From NCBI RefSeq assembly GCF_015732155.1, contig NZ_WIQK01000001.1, forward strand, positions 2,118,001-2,182,000: a stretch of DNA of 64,000 nt. Reading direction: 5' to 3'. Every line of letters starts with the position of its first letter. Within the stretch, counting starts at the first letter, position 1. Origin of the DNA: Pectinatus sottacetonis. Lineage in GTDB: Bacteria; Bacillota; Negativicutes; Selenomonadales; Selenomonadaceae. Made by a program: the position numbers and the translations under genes. The notes below the pieces were generated by a model. That model was not told the DNA's origin. It saw only the letters and a list, made by a program, of their open reading frames with translations, and did no database searches. Below are positions 54,082-63,024 of the stretch, piece after piece.

Positions 54082-55188
54082 ATGAGAGAAAATTATTCAG
54101 TTTACCTTCCACAATATAGTGTGGGTCCGGAATGCTATGACGAAATAGGACAAATTATGAAGTATTTTGGCAGAAAAGTTACAATAATAGGAGGGAAAAC
54201 TGCACTTCAAAAAGCTGAACCTGATTTACTGTCAGCAATACAGAAAGCAGGATTAATACATTTAGCTACTGTATGGTATGGCGGCAATTCTACAGAAACT
54301 AATGTGCAGAGAATGATTGACAATGAGCATGTAAAAAAAGCTGATATTATATTTGGCGTAGGTGGAGGAAGGGCTATTGATACGGCAAAAGCAGCTGCAG
54401 ATACACTAAATAAAGCATATTTTTCTTTTCCTACAGTAGCTTCCAACTGTGCACCTACATCAGCTATTTCAGTTTTATATAATGATGATGGTTCTTTATC
54501 ACGATATTATTTTCCTAAACAGTGTCCACTCCATGTGTTTATAAATACAAAAATTATTGCAGATTCACCTAAAGAATTGCTATGGGCTGGTATAGGTGAT
54601 GCTCTTTCTAAAGAATGTGAAGTGGAACTGGCTGTCAGAAACAAAAATATCTTTCACACACCTTTAATTGGCTATAAAGCAGCTACTGCTTGTACCAGAC
54701 CACTTCTGGAGTATGGTCAAGCAGCTCTTGAAGCTATAAGTAAAAAACAGCCGTCCTACGAATTTACGCAGGTAGTGCTGGATATTATAATTAGTACAGG
54801 GATTGCTTCAAATCTCACCTGTTCAGCGGTTAATAATAAAATAGAGTATTATTATAATTCTTCGCTGGCACATTGTTTTTATAATTCATATATGGTATTA
54901 CCGCAGGGACATGATTATCGCCACGGTGCTGTAGTAGCATATGGTGTTCTGGTTTTACTTACTTATGATGGACAGACAGACTTGCGGAATAAAATAGCGG
55001 CATTCAATAAAAAGCTTGCTTTGCCGGTAACTTTGGCTGAAGTTGGGATAAAAGACAAAACTGAAGTTGATACGATAGTAGATAAGGCACCGGAAATAAA
55101 TGAATGGAATTATGTCCCTTATGAAATGAATAAGAATAAATATAAACAAGCAATTTTGGCTGTAGACGAATATGGAAAAACTTTATAA
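54082..55188 (+). CDS. Iron-containing alcohol dehydrogenase family protein (GldA/HcxA-like)
   Basis: 368 residues. NAD-binding VGGGRAIDTAKAAAD near residue 95; metal-binding Asp/His in AGIGDALSKECE, SLAHCFYNSYMVLPQ and YRHGAVVAYGVLV, as in GldA and hydroxycarboxylate dehydrogenase HcxA. Substrate unknown; the divergent sorbitol operon suggests polyol or hydroxyacid metabolism. The ATG at 54082 has no ribosome binding site, and the seven codons before it (ASIEVYPF from 54058) look like part of the usual N-terminus; see findings. Ends in a strong bidirectional terminator. Confidence 0.85.
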   Translation: MRENYSVYLPQYSVGPECYDEIGQIMKYFGRKVTIIGGKTALQKAEPDLLSAIQKAGLIHLATVWYGGNSTETNVQRMIDNEHVKKADIIFGVGGGRAIDTAKAAADTLNKAYFSFPTVASNCAPTSAISVLYNDDGSLSRYYFPKQCPLHVFINTKIIADSPKELLWAGIGDALSKECEVELAVRNKNIFHTPLIGYKAATACTRPLLEYGQAALEAISKKQPSYEFTQVVLDIIISTGIASNLTCSAVNNKIEYYYNSSLAHCFYNSYMVLPQGHDYRHGAVVAYGVLVLLTYDGQTDLRNKIAAFNKKLALPVTLAEVGIKDKTEVDTIVDKAPEINEWNYVPYEMNKNKYKQAILAVDEYGKTL

Positions 55189-55236
55189 TAAATAAGGGGG
55201 AACACGTTGGGTGTCCCCCCCTATTTATTATAAAGT
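55185..55236. terminator. Bidirectional terminator between converging genes
   Basis: TAATAAATAAGGGGG (from 55187) pairs with CCCCCC-TATTTATTA (to about 55232), with AACAC/GTGT extending the stem; one base is bulged. It lies between the dehydrogenase gene (+) and the glycosyltransferase gene (-). Confidence 0.85.
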
Positions 55237-55251
55237 TTTTATTATTTACAG

Positions 55252-56301
55252 CTAAATTTTATCCAGCATTTTTTTTACAATATTCACCATTGTAAAATTA
55301 TCATGGACTTGATTATAGCCATTTGATGCTATTGCATTTCTTTCAGTTTCATGTTCTAAGTAATAGGATATTTTGTCGATTATATCATTTTCATCATAAT
55401 ACACTGCAAGGTCTTTTCCGGGAGTAACCAATCCACAGTATGAATCGCGATTATCCATGATTTCAAAGGAATTTGTTGCTAAAATTTCAAATGTACGGGG
55501 ATTTAGCGCCAGAGAATCAGTACGATTGATATTTAATACTATTTTGCTTTTTTGATATACTTCAGCCACCTTATCCGGAGTGATATTGGTAATATTGGCA
55601 ATGTATTTACTTAAATAAGGATATTTTACTAAAAATTTATGTTTTTCATGGGTCCTTTTCCAAAAATGTCTGGCATTGTCTTCAAAACTGATACCATATA
55701 TTATCATTGTCAGGTTATTTTTATAAACATATGTAGCAATTTTTTCTAGGATATTTAATCTGTGATTACTTCGCACGCCTACAAAAACAATGTCGATGTC
55801 ACGTTGTTGAGCAGCATCCTTTTTATAAAACCGGTCATCAAATCCTACCGGACAGAACAATATTTTAGTGGTTAAATTATTTTTTAGAAAAACAGTATCA
55901 TCCTCTTCATAGGTGCATATAACATCAAAAGAATTTAACTTTCCATGTATTTTATTATAAAAAGCTTCTTCTTTAAGAGTGCAAATAAGCCACATGACTA
56001 CTTTGCTAGTTATCCCCATATGTTTAATAATTGTATCTGAGATACTATAAGTGTCAAATACAATAACTATATCAGGGTTATATTGGTCATAATGGGATTT
56101 AATATTTATGCTCTCTTTTTTGATAAAATGATTAAAAATTTCGTTGTCCCAGCCCCAAAAATATTTTTTTCGCTGTATCCATGATACCTTATCGGTAAAA
56201 TTATTTATCAGATAAAAAGAAACGTCATGCTGCAATTTTTTTAGTGCATATATAAGAGAATGTGTGTAATATGATTTTCCGCCTATGACCAGTATTTTCA
56301 T
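55252..56301 (-). CDS. CgeB-family (DUF3880-like) glycosyltransferase
   Basis: 349 residues, GT-B fold. N-terminal ILVIGGKSYYTHSLIYALKK; middle IDIVFVGVRSNHRLNILEKI; C-terminal KVAEVYQKSKIVLNINRTDS, then LNPRTFEILATNSFEI and YYDENDIIDKISYYLEHETE. This is the spore-maturation CgeB-type layout, seen in enzymes that modify surface glycans or glycosylate flagellin. Acceptor and sugar unknown. Its ATG overlaps the cca stop (ATGA). Confidence 0.82.
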   Translation of the reverse strand: MKILVIGGKSYYTHSLIYALKKLQHDVSFYLINNFTDKVSWIQRKKYFWGWDNEIFNHFIKKESINIKSHYDQYNPDIVIVFDTYSISDTIIKHMGITSKVVMWLICTLKEEAFYNKIHGKLNSFDVICTYEEDDTVFLKNNLTTKILFCPVGFDDRFYKKDAAQQRDIDIVFVGVRSNHRLNILEKIATYVYKNNLTMIIYGISFEDNARHFWKRTHEKHKFLVKYPYLSKYIANITNITPDKVAEVYQKSKIVLNINRTDSLALNPRTFEILATNSFEIMDNRDSYCGLVTPGKDLAVYYDENDIIDKISYYLEHETERNAIASNGYNQVHDNFTMVNIVKKMLDKI

Positions 56302-57554
56302 TTATCTTCTCCAGTTTTTAGTTGCAAATTATAGTTTATGAATCGTTTTAGTATTTCAATCTGCTGATTTCTGAGCCATATAGCAATCTGCGCACCGCAT
56401 ATATGGTCAGGACGTTTATTAATATCCACAGAATGAAATAAAGCTAAGAGTTCATGGATGTTTTCTAAATAATAGGGTAATTCCTTATTATCTATTTTTA
56501 TTATTTGGCAGAAGTCATCAATGCCCAGGGGATTTTTTTCTATGGAATTTACTAAGTCAACAATTTTTCCTGGTTTACTCAGACGCGCAGCCCGCATGTG
56601 TTCTTTTATAACAAATGCAGCACTTTTTATCCATTGCTTAGGCAGAGTGGTTCTTTTTTGCCAGGCTTTTAGAACGGCCAAACCTGTTATTTCATGTCCA
56701 TAATGGTGTGGCAGCAGATTGGCAGGTGTTAGGCCTTTTCCTAAATCATGGCAAAGAGCAGCAAATCTAGCGGCAGTATGGGAAGTAACTGCTGCTGTTT
56801 GATCCAGTACAAGCATTGTATGTTCAAAGCTGTCACCTTCAGGATGACAGTAAGCAGGCTGGATTTGTCCACGCAAGGCAAAAATTTCCGGGAAAATAAT
56901 ATGTAATAAATGAGATTTTTGCAGATAACGGAAAAAAATAGATGGCATTGGTGTGTTTAGAGCTTTTGTCAGCTCAATTATAATGCGTTCTCCCGGTTCA
57001 TCTTTTAATTCCAAAGCACATTTTTCCATTTGTTGCAATGTATAATTATCAATAGTAAATAAAAACTGGGCAGCTTGACGTGCTGCCCGCAAGGCGCGTA
57101 CTGGATCTTCGCCAAAATGATATGAAGTAGCATGGATAAGTTTGTTTTTTATATCGGTACATCCGCTGAAAGGATCGATTAATGTTTTTTCTGGAAGTTT
57201 TAAGGCAATACTGTTTAAACGTGTATCGCGACGAAATAAATCTTCCTCAATGCTAATTTTTTCGTTATATATAGGAATAAAACCTTTATAACCGGAGCCG
57301 ACTTTTTTTTCTTTACGGGCAAAAGCTATTTCACAGTTTTTGCCATCAATATGTAATAAAAAAACAGGAAAAGATTTTCCTATTTTTTTTGCCTGGGGAA
57401 AGAGCTGGGAGAATAATGATTCGTTCATTTTGCATATTACATAGTCTTTATCATGAGGAATCCTGCCGGCAATCATATCTCTGACCCAGCCGCCTGTAAT
57501 ATATAGTTCACCATTATTTTCTATAATTGTTTTTACAAATGTATCTTCTGTCAA
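56298..57554 (-). CDS. cca: CCA tRNA nucleotidyltransferase/poly(A) polymerase family protein with HD domain
   Basis: About 418 residues. Head domain LYITGGWVRDMIAGRIPHDKD (GG and DxD-like region), RDTRLNSIALKLPEKTLIDPFSG, ALRAARQAAQFLFTID; then an HD phosphohydrolase domain (EHTMLVLDQTAAVTSHTAAR, ALCHDLGKGL). Adds CCA to tRNA 3' ends, or acts as a poly(A) polymerase; sequence alone does not separate the two. The start is the TTG at 57554, 6 nt after AAAGGAG; the ATGs at 57596 and 57575 lack such a site. Confidence 0.88.
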   Translation of the reverse strand: MTEDTFVKTIIENNGELYITGGWVRDMIAGRIPHDKDYVICKMNESLFSQLFPQAKKIGKSFPVFLLHIDGKNCEIAFARKEKKVGSGYKGFIPIYNEKISIEEDLFRRDTRLNSIALKLPEKTLIDPFSGCTDIKNKLIHATSYHFGEDPVRALRAARQAAQFLFTIDNYTLQQMEKCALELKDEPGERIIIELTKALNTPMPSIFFRYLQKSHLLHIIFPEIFALRGQIQPAYCHPEGDSFEHTMLVLDQTAAVTSHTAARFAALCHDLGKGLTPANLLPHHYGHEITGLAVLKAWQKRTTLPKQWIKSAAFVIKEHMRAARLSKPGKIVDLVNSIEKNPLGIDDFCQIIKIDNKELPYYLENIHELLALFHSVDINKRPDHICGAQIAIWLRNQQIEILKRFINYNLQLKTGEDK

Positions 57555-57582
57555 TATTATCTCCTTTAGAATCATTGCTTTT

Positions 57583-57618
57583 TTATTGAGGGGCATTATA
57601 TATAATGCCCCTCAATAA
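57583..57618. repeat. 36-bp perfect palindrome between thrB and cca
   Basis: TTATTGAGGGGCATTATA (57583-57600) followed by its exact complement. A strong hairpin in RNA, but not followed by a T-run on either strand in the direction of flanking - strand genes (AAAAAGC follows). It ends about 29 nt before the cca TTG. Confidence 0.7.
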
Positions 57619-57702
57619 TGTCAGGTTTGTGCTAAAAAAGATTTAACCATCTTAATATGCGGAGAATAATAAACATTATTGGTTTGGAAGATGTGAGGTT
57701 GT

Positions 57703-58614
57703 TTAAATGCGACAGGCTCCTTTTTTATCTATGTCTAGTATTAAGTAATGGGAATCAATTTTATGCTTAGCAAAAGTATCTACCATAGCCTGTCCTATGG
57801 TAGTTTCATTTTCTATGGTAAAAGCAATAAGTGATGGACCGGCACCACTTATTGCAGCACCTAATGCGCCAGCATGTTTGGCGGCAGCAAAAACATCATA
57901 CATTCCAGGAATGAGATCAGCTCTATAAGGTTGATGCAATTTGTCCTCAAAGGCGTATGTCAAAACTTCAGTGTTTCCCATGCACATAGCAGCAACAAGG
58001 CTGGAAACATGGCCAATGTTGAAAGCAGCATCTTTCACTGAAATATTGACTGGCAATACTTCCCGGGCTTTTTTTGTTGCTAAAAAGAACTCAGGAACGG
58101 CTACAACCATTTTTAAAGGAATTTTGGGGATAAAGGAAAAAGTTTTGACTTTATCTTTATAGGTCAGGCTGGTAGTCATTCCGCCAAAAATGACTGGAGC
58201 AACATTATCAGGGTGTCCTTCTATTTCTGCCGCCAGCTCAAATATTTCTTGTTTACCGAATGGTTCACCAAGGGCATAATTGACAGCAAGTATACCAGCT
58301 GAAATAGCAGCGGCACTGCTTCCCAGACCGCGTGATAAAGGAATATTATTATGCATTTTGATAATAGCACCTTTATAGGGAGCTTTCGTCAATTCCAAAA
58401 GCTTTTTAATGACTTTCCATATGAGATTTTTCTCATTTACGGGAAGATAAGAAGTTCCTTCACCAGAAATCGTTATATCTAGTGTTTCATCTTTTAGGAG
58501 AATTAGTTCTAGTTCATTATAGATATTACAAGCTATTCCTAATGTGTCAAAACCGGGACCGCAGTTAGCAGTTGTAGCCGGGACTCTCACTCGTATGGGT
58601 TCACTTTTGTCCAA
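57703..58614 (-). CDS. thrB: Homoserine kinase (ThrB)
   Basis: 303 residues, GHMP kinase. VRVPATTANCGPGFDTLGIA at the N-terminus, ATP loop PLSRGLGSSAAAISAGILA near residue 90, EGHPDNVAPVIFGGMT, and C-terminal GALGAAISGAGPSLIAF. Makes O-phosphohomoserine for threonine. Starts at TTG, 8 nt after AGGAGG; 3 nt after hom. No thrC is in the window. Confidence 0.95.
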   Translation of the reverse strand: MDKSEPIRVRVPATTANCGPGFDTLGIACNIYNELELILLKDETLDITISGEGTSYLPVNEKNLIWKVIKKLLELTKAPYKGAIIKMHNNIPLSRGLGSSAAAISAGILAVNYALGEPFGKQEIFELAAEIEGHPDNVAPVIFGGMTTSLTYKDKVKTFSFIPKIPLKMVVAVPEFFLATKKAREVLPVNISVKDAAFNIGHVSSLVAAMCMGNTEVLTYAFEDKLHQPYRADLIPGMYDVFAAAKHAGALGAAISGAGPSLIAFTIENETTIGQAMVDTFAKHKIDSHYLILDIDKKGACRI

Positions 58615-58617
58615 CTA

Positions 58618-59922
58618 TTATTCCTCCTGAGCTGCTTCTTTTTCTACACGGATGACATTGCAGATTTTATCTACAGCTGGCAGCTTATTTAAAATAGCTT
58701 CTGCTTTGTGAATTTTTTCTTCTTCTACTATATGAGTAATAGCAACAATCTCAGCATTTTGATTTACTTTACGCTTTTGGATTACGGAGCGTAAGCTGAC
58801 ACCTGTCTGGCCAAAGGCCATTGCAATGGCACCTAATACTCCTGGCTGGTCGTCGACTAGTAAACGTACATAATAAGATGACACAGTTTTTTCAATGGGG
58901 CAGAATTTTTTATGTTCATAACAGGTACAGCGTATACGCCCAAAACGGTTTTTTACTATATCACGGGCTACATCAATAACATCAGCTATTACTGCTGAGG
59001 CCGTTGGCAGCTGACCGGCACCTTTACCGTAAAACATGGTTTCACCGATAGCATTGCCGCGGACGAATATGGCATTAAATTCATTGCGTACAAAGGCCAG
59101 CGGATGGGATTGAGGTAAGAGTGAAGGATGCACTCGCACATCTATACCCTTTTCATCATCATGACAGATAGAAAGAAGTTTTATAGTATAGCCTAATTCT
59201 CTGGCATAAGCTATATCTTCGAGGGTTATATTAGTTATTCCCTCGACTGACACGTGGTCTAAACTGACACGACTGTTAAAAGCAATTGAAGCTAATATAG
59301 CCGTTTTTCTTGCGGCATCAAGACCTCCTACATCAGCTGTAGGATCAGCTTCAGCATAGCCTTTTTTTTGGGCATCTTTTAATACATCTTCATAGCTGGC
59401 GTTTTCCTCACTCATTTTTGTAAGCATATAATTAGTAGTGCCATTAACAATACCGATAACTTCTGAAATTTTATTAGCAGTAAGACATTGTTTTAGTGGA
59501 GTAATAATAGGTATACCACCACCGACACTGGCTTCAAACATAAAATCAACATCATATTTTTCTGCTGTATCAAACATATCTTTGCCGAATTGTGCGACAA
59601 CATCTTTATTAGCAGTTACAACATTTTTTCCGGCTTTCATTGCTTTCAGCATATATTCACGGGCAGGATGTATACCGCCAAGTAACTCAACTACAATTTT
59701 TATTTCTGGATCGTTGATGATATCATTTAAATTGTTAGTTAACTTAATATCGTCAGTAATAAAATCTCGTTTTTTTTCAAGGTTGCGAACGAGAATATGC
59801 GAAACAACAATTCGCGCGCCTACTCTGGGGGTTATTTCAGACATATTTTTGGCTAAAACTTTGAGGACACCGGTGCCAACAGTACCACACCCTAAAATAC
59901 CGATTTTTATAACATTACTCAT
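58618..59922 (-). CDS. hom: Homoserine dehydrogenase (Hom), with ACT domain
   Basis: 434 residues. NAD(P)-binding KIGILGCGTVGTGVLKVLAK; catalytic domain GGGIPIITPLKQCLTANKI, GIVNGTTNYML, KKGYAEADPTADVGGLDAARK; C-terminal ACT regulatory domain (VRLLVDDQPGVLGAIAMAFG) probably for feedback by threonine. Reduces aspartate semialdehyde to homoserine. Confidence 0.96.
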   Translation of the reverse strand: MSNVIKIGILGCGTVGTGVLKVLAKNMSEITPRVGARIVVSHILVRNLEKKRDFITDDIKLTNNLNDIINDPEIKIVVELLGGIHPAREYMLKAMKAGKNVVTANKDVVAQFGKDMFDTAEKYDVDFMFEASVGGGIPIITPLKQCLTANKISEVIGIVNGTTNYMLTKMSEENASYEDVLKDAQKKGYAEADPTADVGGLDAARKTAILASIAFNSRVSLDHVSVEGITNITLEDIAYARELGYTIKLLSICHDDEKGIDVRVHPSLLPQSHPLAFVRNEFNAIFVRGNAIGETMFYGKGAGQLPTASAVIADVIDVARDIVKNRFGRIRCTCYEHKKFCPIEKTVSSYYVRLLVDDQPGVLGAIAMAFGQTGVSLRSVIQKRKVNQNAEIVAITHIVEEEKIHKAEAILNKLPAVDKICNVIRVEKEAAQEE

Positions 59923-59948
59923 TTAAGATATCCTTTCAGCTTTATTTA

Positions 59949-60416
59949 TTAAGCCTGACCCACTATTTCAAGGCGACGGACACCTTCAACGACACGTAGT
60001 TTGTCAAGAAGTGCTTCTAAGTCTATAGACATATTTTCTGTTTCAATGGATAAGGTGACATTGGCCATTCCCTGAAGCGGCAGTCCCTGGTTGATGGTCA
60101 GAATATTGGCTGAATCAGAAGAGATGATGTTTAAGACTTTAGATAATATGCCTTTTTTATGATCAAGCATAAAAGATACAGACACGATTTTGTTAAGACT
60201 CGCTTCATAAAAGGGGAATACGGAGTCCTTGTATTTATAATAAGCGCTGCGTGATAGCCCGGTGGAAGCTATAGCTTCATTAATAGTAGTTGCATCGCCG
60301 CGTTTGAGCATTTCATTGACTTTTATTGTTTTTTTTATGGCAGTAGGTAAAATATCTTCCTTTACAAGGAAAAATCCGGTATTTTTATTATTGATTATTT
60401 GTTTTCTTTTTCTCAA
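59949..60416 (-). CDS. ACT-domain protein (UPF0735/PheB-like)
   Basis: About 155 residues. A helical N-terminus with FFLVKEDILPTAIKKTIKVN, then TINEAIASTGLSRSAYYKYKD, resembling a helix-turn-helix; then an ACT domain (FMLDHKKGILSKVLNIISSD). This family is encoded before hom in many Clostridia/Negativicutes, which suggests amino-acid-responsive regulation. Start is TTG 60416, 7 nt after GGAGG; the frame upstream (ATG 60440) contains the ribosome binding site itself. Confidence 0.85.
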   Translation of the reverse strand: MRKRKQIINNKNTGFFLVKEDILPTAIKKTIKVNEMLKRGDATTINEAIASTGLSRSAYYKYKDSVFPFYEASLNKIVSVSFMLDHKKGILSKVLNIISSDSANILTINQGLPLQGMANVTLSIETENMSIDLEALLDKLRVVEGVRRLEIVGQA

Positions 60417-60603
60417 TTTAAGTCCTCCGTATTTATACAATGGATAATTTTATTCTGTGAGAGGAATCTCACTGTGATATTATAACGTGTTTTGAATATT
60501 TTTTCTAGTCCTGAAATGATATAATCTTACTATTTTTTTTTATAAAATATAAATAAATAGTATAAAATTTATATTTTATATCTAAAAATGCACTCATAAT
60601 GGA

Positions 60604-60650
60604 TAAAAAAATACTTTACTTCAATATTATAACATTAAAGTAAAGTATTG
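60604..60650 (-). terminator. Terminator of cheV
   Basis: On the - strand AATACTTTACTT pairs over 12 bp with AAGTAAAGTATT, followed by seven T. It lies 17 nt after the cheV stop. The ACT-gene side of this gap (60441-60603) is AT-rich without a clear gene. Confidence 0.82.
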
Positions 60651-60666
60651 GAAAATTTATTTGTAA

Positions 60667-61614
60667 TTATTTTTTATTATTAAAAATGATGTTGTCCATC
60701 AATGATATCAATTGTCCGATTTCCGGTTTGGAAATTTGCGCAGTTGCCCCCAATCGTTCACCCTTTTGACGCATTTCATCGTTTATTAGTGAGGAAAACA
60801 GTATGACAGGAACTTTGTTTAAAACTTTATCAGCTCGTACGAGTTTTAACAAACGATGACCATCCATTTGAGGCATTTCAATGTCAGAGATGATGATATT
60901 CAAATGATCATCTATAGAACCAGTAGCATTTTTTAAGCTCATAAGGTAGTCAAAGGCAGCTTTACCATTACCAAAGTCACGTACAAATTCGTAGCCTGAT
61001 TCATGCAGTGTATTGACTAATAAGTCACGCAGCATTTTTGAATCTTCAGCAATAACAATGTGTTTATTTCTTCTTTCTGATTCCACAGAGCTGTTAACTT
61101 TTTCAACAGTAGTTAATTTTTGATTGATTTCGCTGTTGATTTCAGCGATTATTTTTTCAAAATCGAGCAGCAATACTATTTTGTCAGTCATTTTTATAAC
61201 ACCAACGATCATTGATTCATTGCCAACTTCGGGGGAAGGTTCCATATTTTTCCATGAGATACGATGAATACGGGATACACTGTCCACTAAAAAGCCAATA
61301 TTATAATTATTTATTTCTGTTACAATTATATTTTTAGGGTCATCAGATCCCTTAGTATTTATTGCTCTGGCTAAATTCACTAGGGGCATAGCTCGTCCAC
61401 GAAGTGTAAACAAACCATCTACAAACGGATGTGCGGATGGCATCGCAGTAACGGGTACACGAGTAATTACTTCTCGTACCTTAGCCACATTAATACCGTA
61501 ATATACATCTCCTATATTAAATTCAACGATTTCAAATTCATTAGTACCGCTTTCTAAAAGAATCCCCTTTTTATTTTTGTTGCTGTCCAATACATCCGCT
61601 TCTAATTTCTGCAT
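60667..61614 (-). CDS. cheV: Chemotaxis protein CheV (CheW-receiver fusion)
   Basis: About 315 residues. N-terminal CheW domain (EIVEFNIGDVYYGINVAKV, DGLFTLRGRAMPLVNLA, NIGFLVDSVSRI) couples receptors to CheA; C-terminal receiver domain with HIVIAEDSKMLRDLL, phospho-acceptor Asp in IIISDIEMPQMDGH and ISKPEI. The ATG at 61614 is 7 nt after GGAGG; ATG 61620 is only 1 nt away. Implies a motile, chemotactic organism. Confidence 0.94.
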   Translation of the reverse strand: MQKLEADVLDSNKNKKGILLESGTNEFEIVEFNIGDVYYGINVAKVREVITRVPVTAMPSAHPFVDGLFTLRGRAMPLVNLARAINTKGSDDPKNIIVTEINNYNIGFLVDSVSRIHRISWKNMEPSPEVGNESMIVGVIKMTDKIVLLLDFEKIIAEINSEINQKLTTVEKVNSSVESERRNKHIVIAEDSKMLRDLLVNTLHESGYEFVRDFGNGKAAFDYLMSLKNATGSIDDHLNIIISDIEMPQMDGHRLLKLVRADKVLNKVPVILFSSLINDEMRQKGERLGATAQISKPEIGQLISLMDNIIFNNKK

Positions 61615-61725
61615 GGTCATACCTCCGATTTATAAGTCATATGATTAATGAAAGTTTTCAATAATGCATCGCATGATATAAAATATTCTTTACCTGATAA
61701 TTCGGTAATTTTATGACAAATCCTT

Positions 61726-61753
61726 CTGAAAAATAATTATAATTATTTTTCAG
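61726..61753. repeat. 28-bp perfect palindrome across the cvfB stop codon
   Basis: CTGAAAAATAATTA (61726-61739) followed by its exact complement, covering the cvfB stop at 61743. No T-run follows on the - strand, so it is a poor terminator; an mRNA-end stabiliser is possible. Confidence 0.5.
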
Positions 61754-62633
61754 GTAGTTTGTTTAATATGAGCCAACCATCTTTTTCTATAATTTCATTT
61801 GTTTTTAATAAATGACCTACAGCCCTTTTAAAAGCTGATTTACTTATATGAAAACGTTCTTTTATTATTTCAGGTGGTGTTTTGTCGCTATAAGGCATTT
61901 TTCCTTGGTGGAGCTGAATTTCTTTTAATATGGAGGCTGCATCAAGAAAAAGAGCTTTTTCTTTTATAGGACGCAGTGAAGCATTAAGACGACCATCGCT
62001 GCGGATATAAGTAACTCGGGCAGAAACTTCTTCTCCTACATGAGGATGCTGTGGCATTTCTTTTTCGGCAATGAAAGCAATATTTCTGTCTGTTGTAAAG
62101 ATAAAAGCTCCCTCTTCAGTTATATTATAGACCGATCCATCAATGGTACTGCCTATTTTTATGGATGCGGCTGCTGGTTTAGAAGCACGTCTCATTTCAT
62201 CTTCGACTTTCATAGTTACAGCTAGACGCCCTGATTTATCGGTATATAATTTTGCCCAGACATAGTCACCAATTTTTAGATTGCCACGCATTCCTGCATA
62301 AGGCATAAAAATACCGCGTTCAGCTCCTACATCAAGAAAAGCGCCATCTTTGGAGATGTTAATAACTTTTAAACGGGCAATTTGGCCTTCCTTCATTTTA
62401 GGAACACGCATACTGGCAGTGAGACGTCCCTTAGGGTCCTTGTAGAGAAAGACTTTTACTGTGTCATTAACATCTACAGGTGAAGTTTGCTGTGATTTAT
62501 GTAATAAAATGTCATCGGAAGTATTACCTGTCTGAGCATCCAAAAATACACCCATTTCATTTTTACGTACAGCTTTTAATGTTGCAACAGTACTGGCTTT
62601 AAATGTTTTTTCTGAAAAATTATTCGTCTTCAT
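61743..62633 (-). CDS. cvfB: CvfB/YitL-family S1 RNA-binding protein
   Basis: About 296 residues with several S1-like OB folds (KAVRKNEMGVFLDAQTGNTS, LKVINISKDGAFLDVGAERG, YNITEEGAFIFTTDRNIAF) and a C-terminal winged helix (IIKERFHISKSAFKRAVGHLLK). CvfB in Staphylococcus and Streptococcus affects virulence gene expression through RNA. ATG 62633 overlaps the rsfS end by 14 nt; the longer frame to 62684 lies inside rsfS. Confidence 0.88.
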   Translation of the reverse strand: MKTNNFSEKTFKASTVATLKAVRKNEMGVFLDAQTGNTSDDILLHKSQQTSPVDVNDTVKVFLYKDPKGRLTASMRVPKMKEGQIARLKVINISKDGAFLDVGAERGIFMPYAGMRGNLKIGDYVWAKLYTDKSGRLAVTMKVEDEMRRASKPAAASIKIGSTIDGSVYNITEEGAFIFTTDRNIAFIAEKEMPQHPHVGEEVSARVTYIRSDGRLNASLRPIKEKALFLDAASILKEIQLHQGKMPYSDKTPPEIIKERFHISKSAFKRAVGHLLKTNEIIEKDGWLILNKLPEK

Positions 62634-63003
62634 ATTTTGTAATTTCCGCATCGCCCCAGAGGGTTTCCAATCCATAAAATTCACGACTTTCTTCCGTAAA
62701 AATGTGAGCTACACAATCACCATAATCAAGTAATATCCATTCACCTGTTTTATATCCTTCTTTGTGAATAAAATGTTCACCAGCGATGTTGAGCTCATCA
62801 TCAATATTATCAGCAATTGCCCTTGCCTGTGTAGTTGAACCGGCACTGCAGACAATAAAATAATCGGTTGAAGTTGTTAATGTATGCATATCCATTATGC
62901 AGATCTGCCGGCCTTTTTTATCATATGCGGCTTTGCTAATCAGTTTGCCTTTTTCAATAGAAGTTCTTTTGTTTTTTGTTTTGGGATTAATTATAAAAAT
63001 CAT
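62620..63003 (-). CDS. rsfS: Ribosome silencing factor RsfS
   Basis: 127 residues. ICIMDMHTLTTSTDYFIVCS, STTQARAIADNIDDEL, GEWILLDYGDCVAHIFTEES and REFYGLETLWGDA are the RsfS/Iojap signatures. It binds L14 and blocks subunit joining. The ATG at 63003 follows AAAGGA with almost no spacing, so the exact start is uncertain; the N-terminal 20 residues are atypical. Confidence 0.93.
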   Translation of the reverse strand: MIFIINPKTKNKRTSIEKGKLISKAAYDKKGRQICIMDMHTLTTSTDYFIVCSAGSTTQARAIADNIDDELNIAGEHFIHKEGYKTGEWILLDYGDCVAHIFTEESREFYGLETLWGDAEITKYEDE

Positions 63004-63024
63004 TCCTTTCTATGGTAAAATTTT

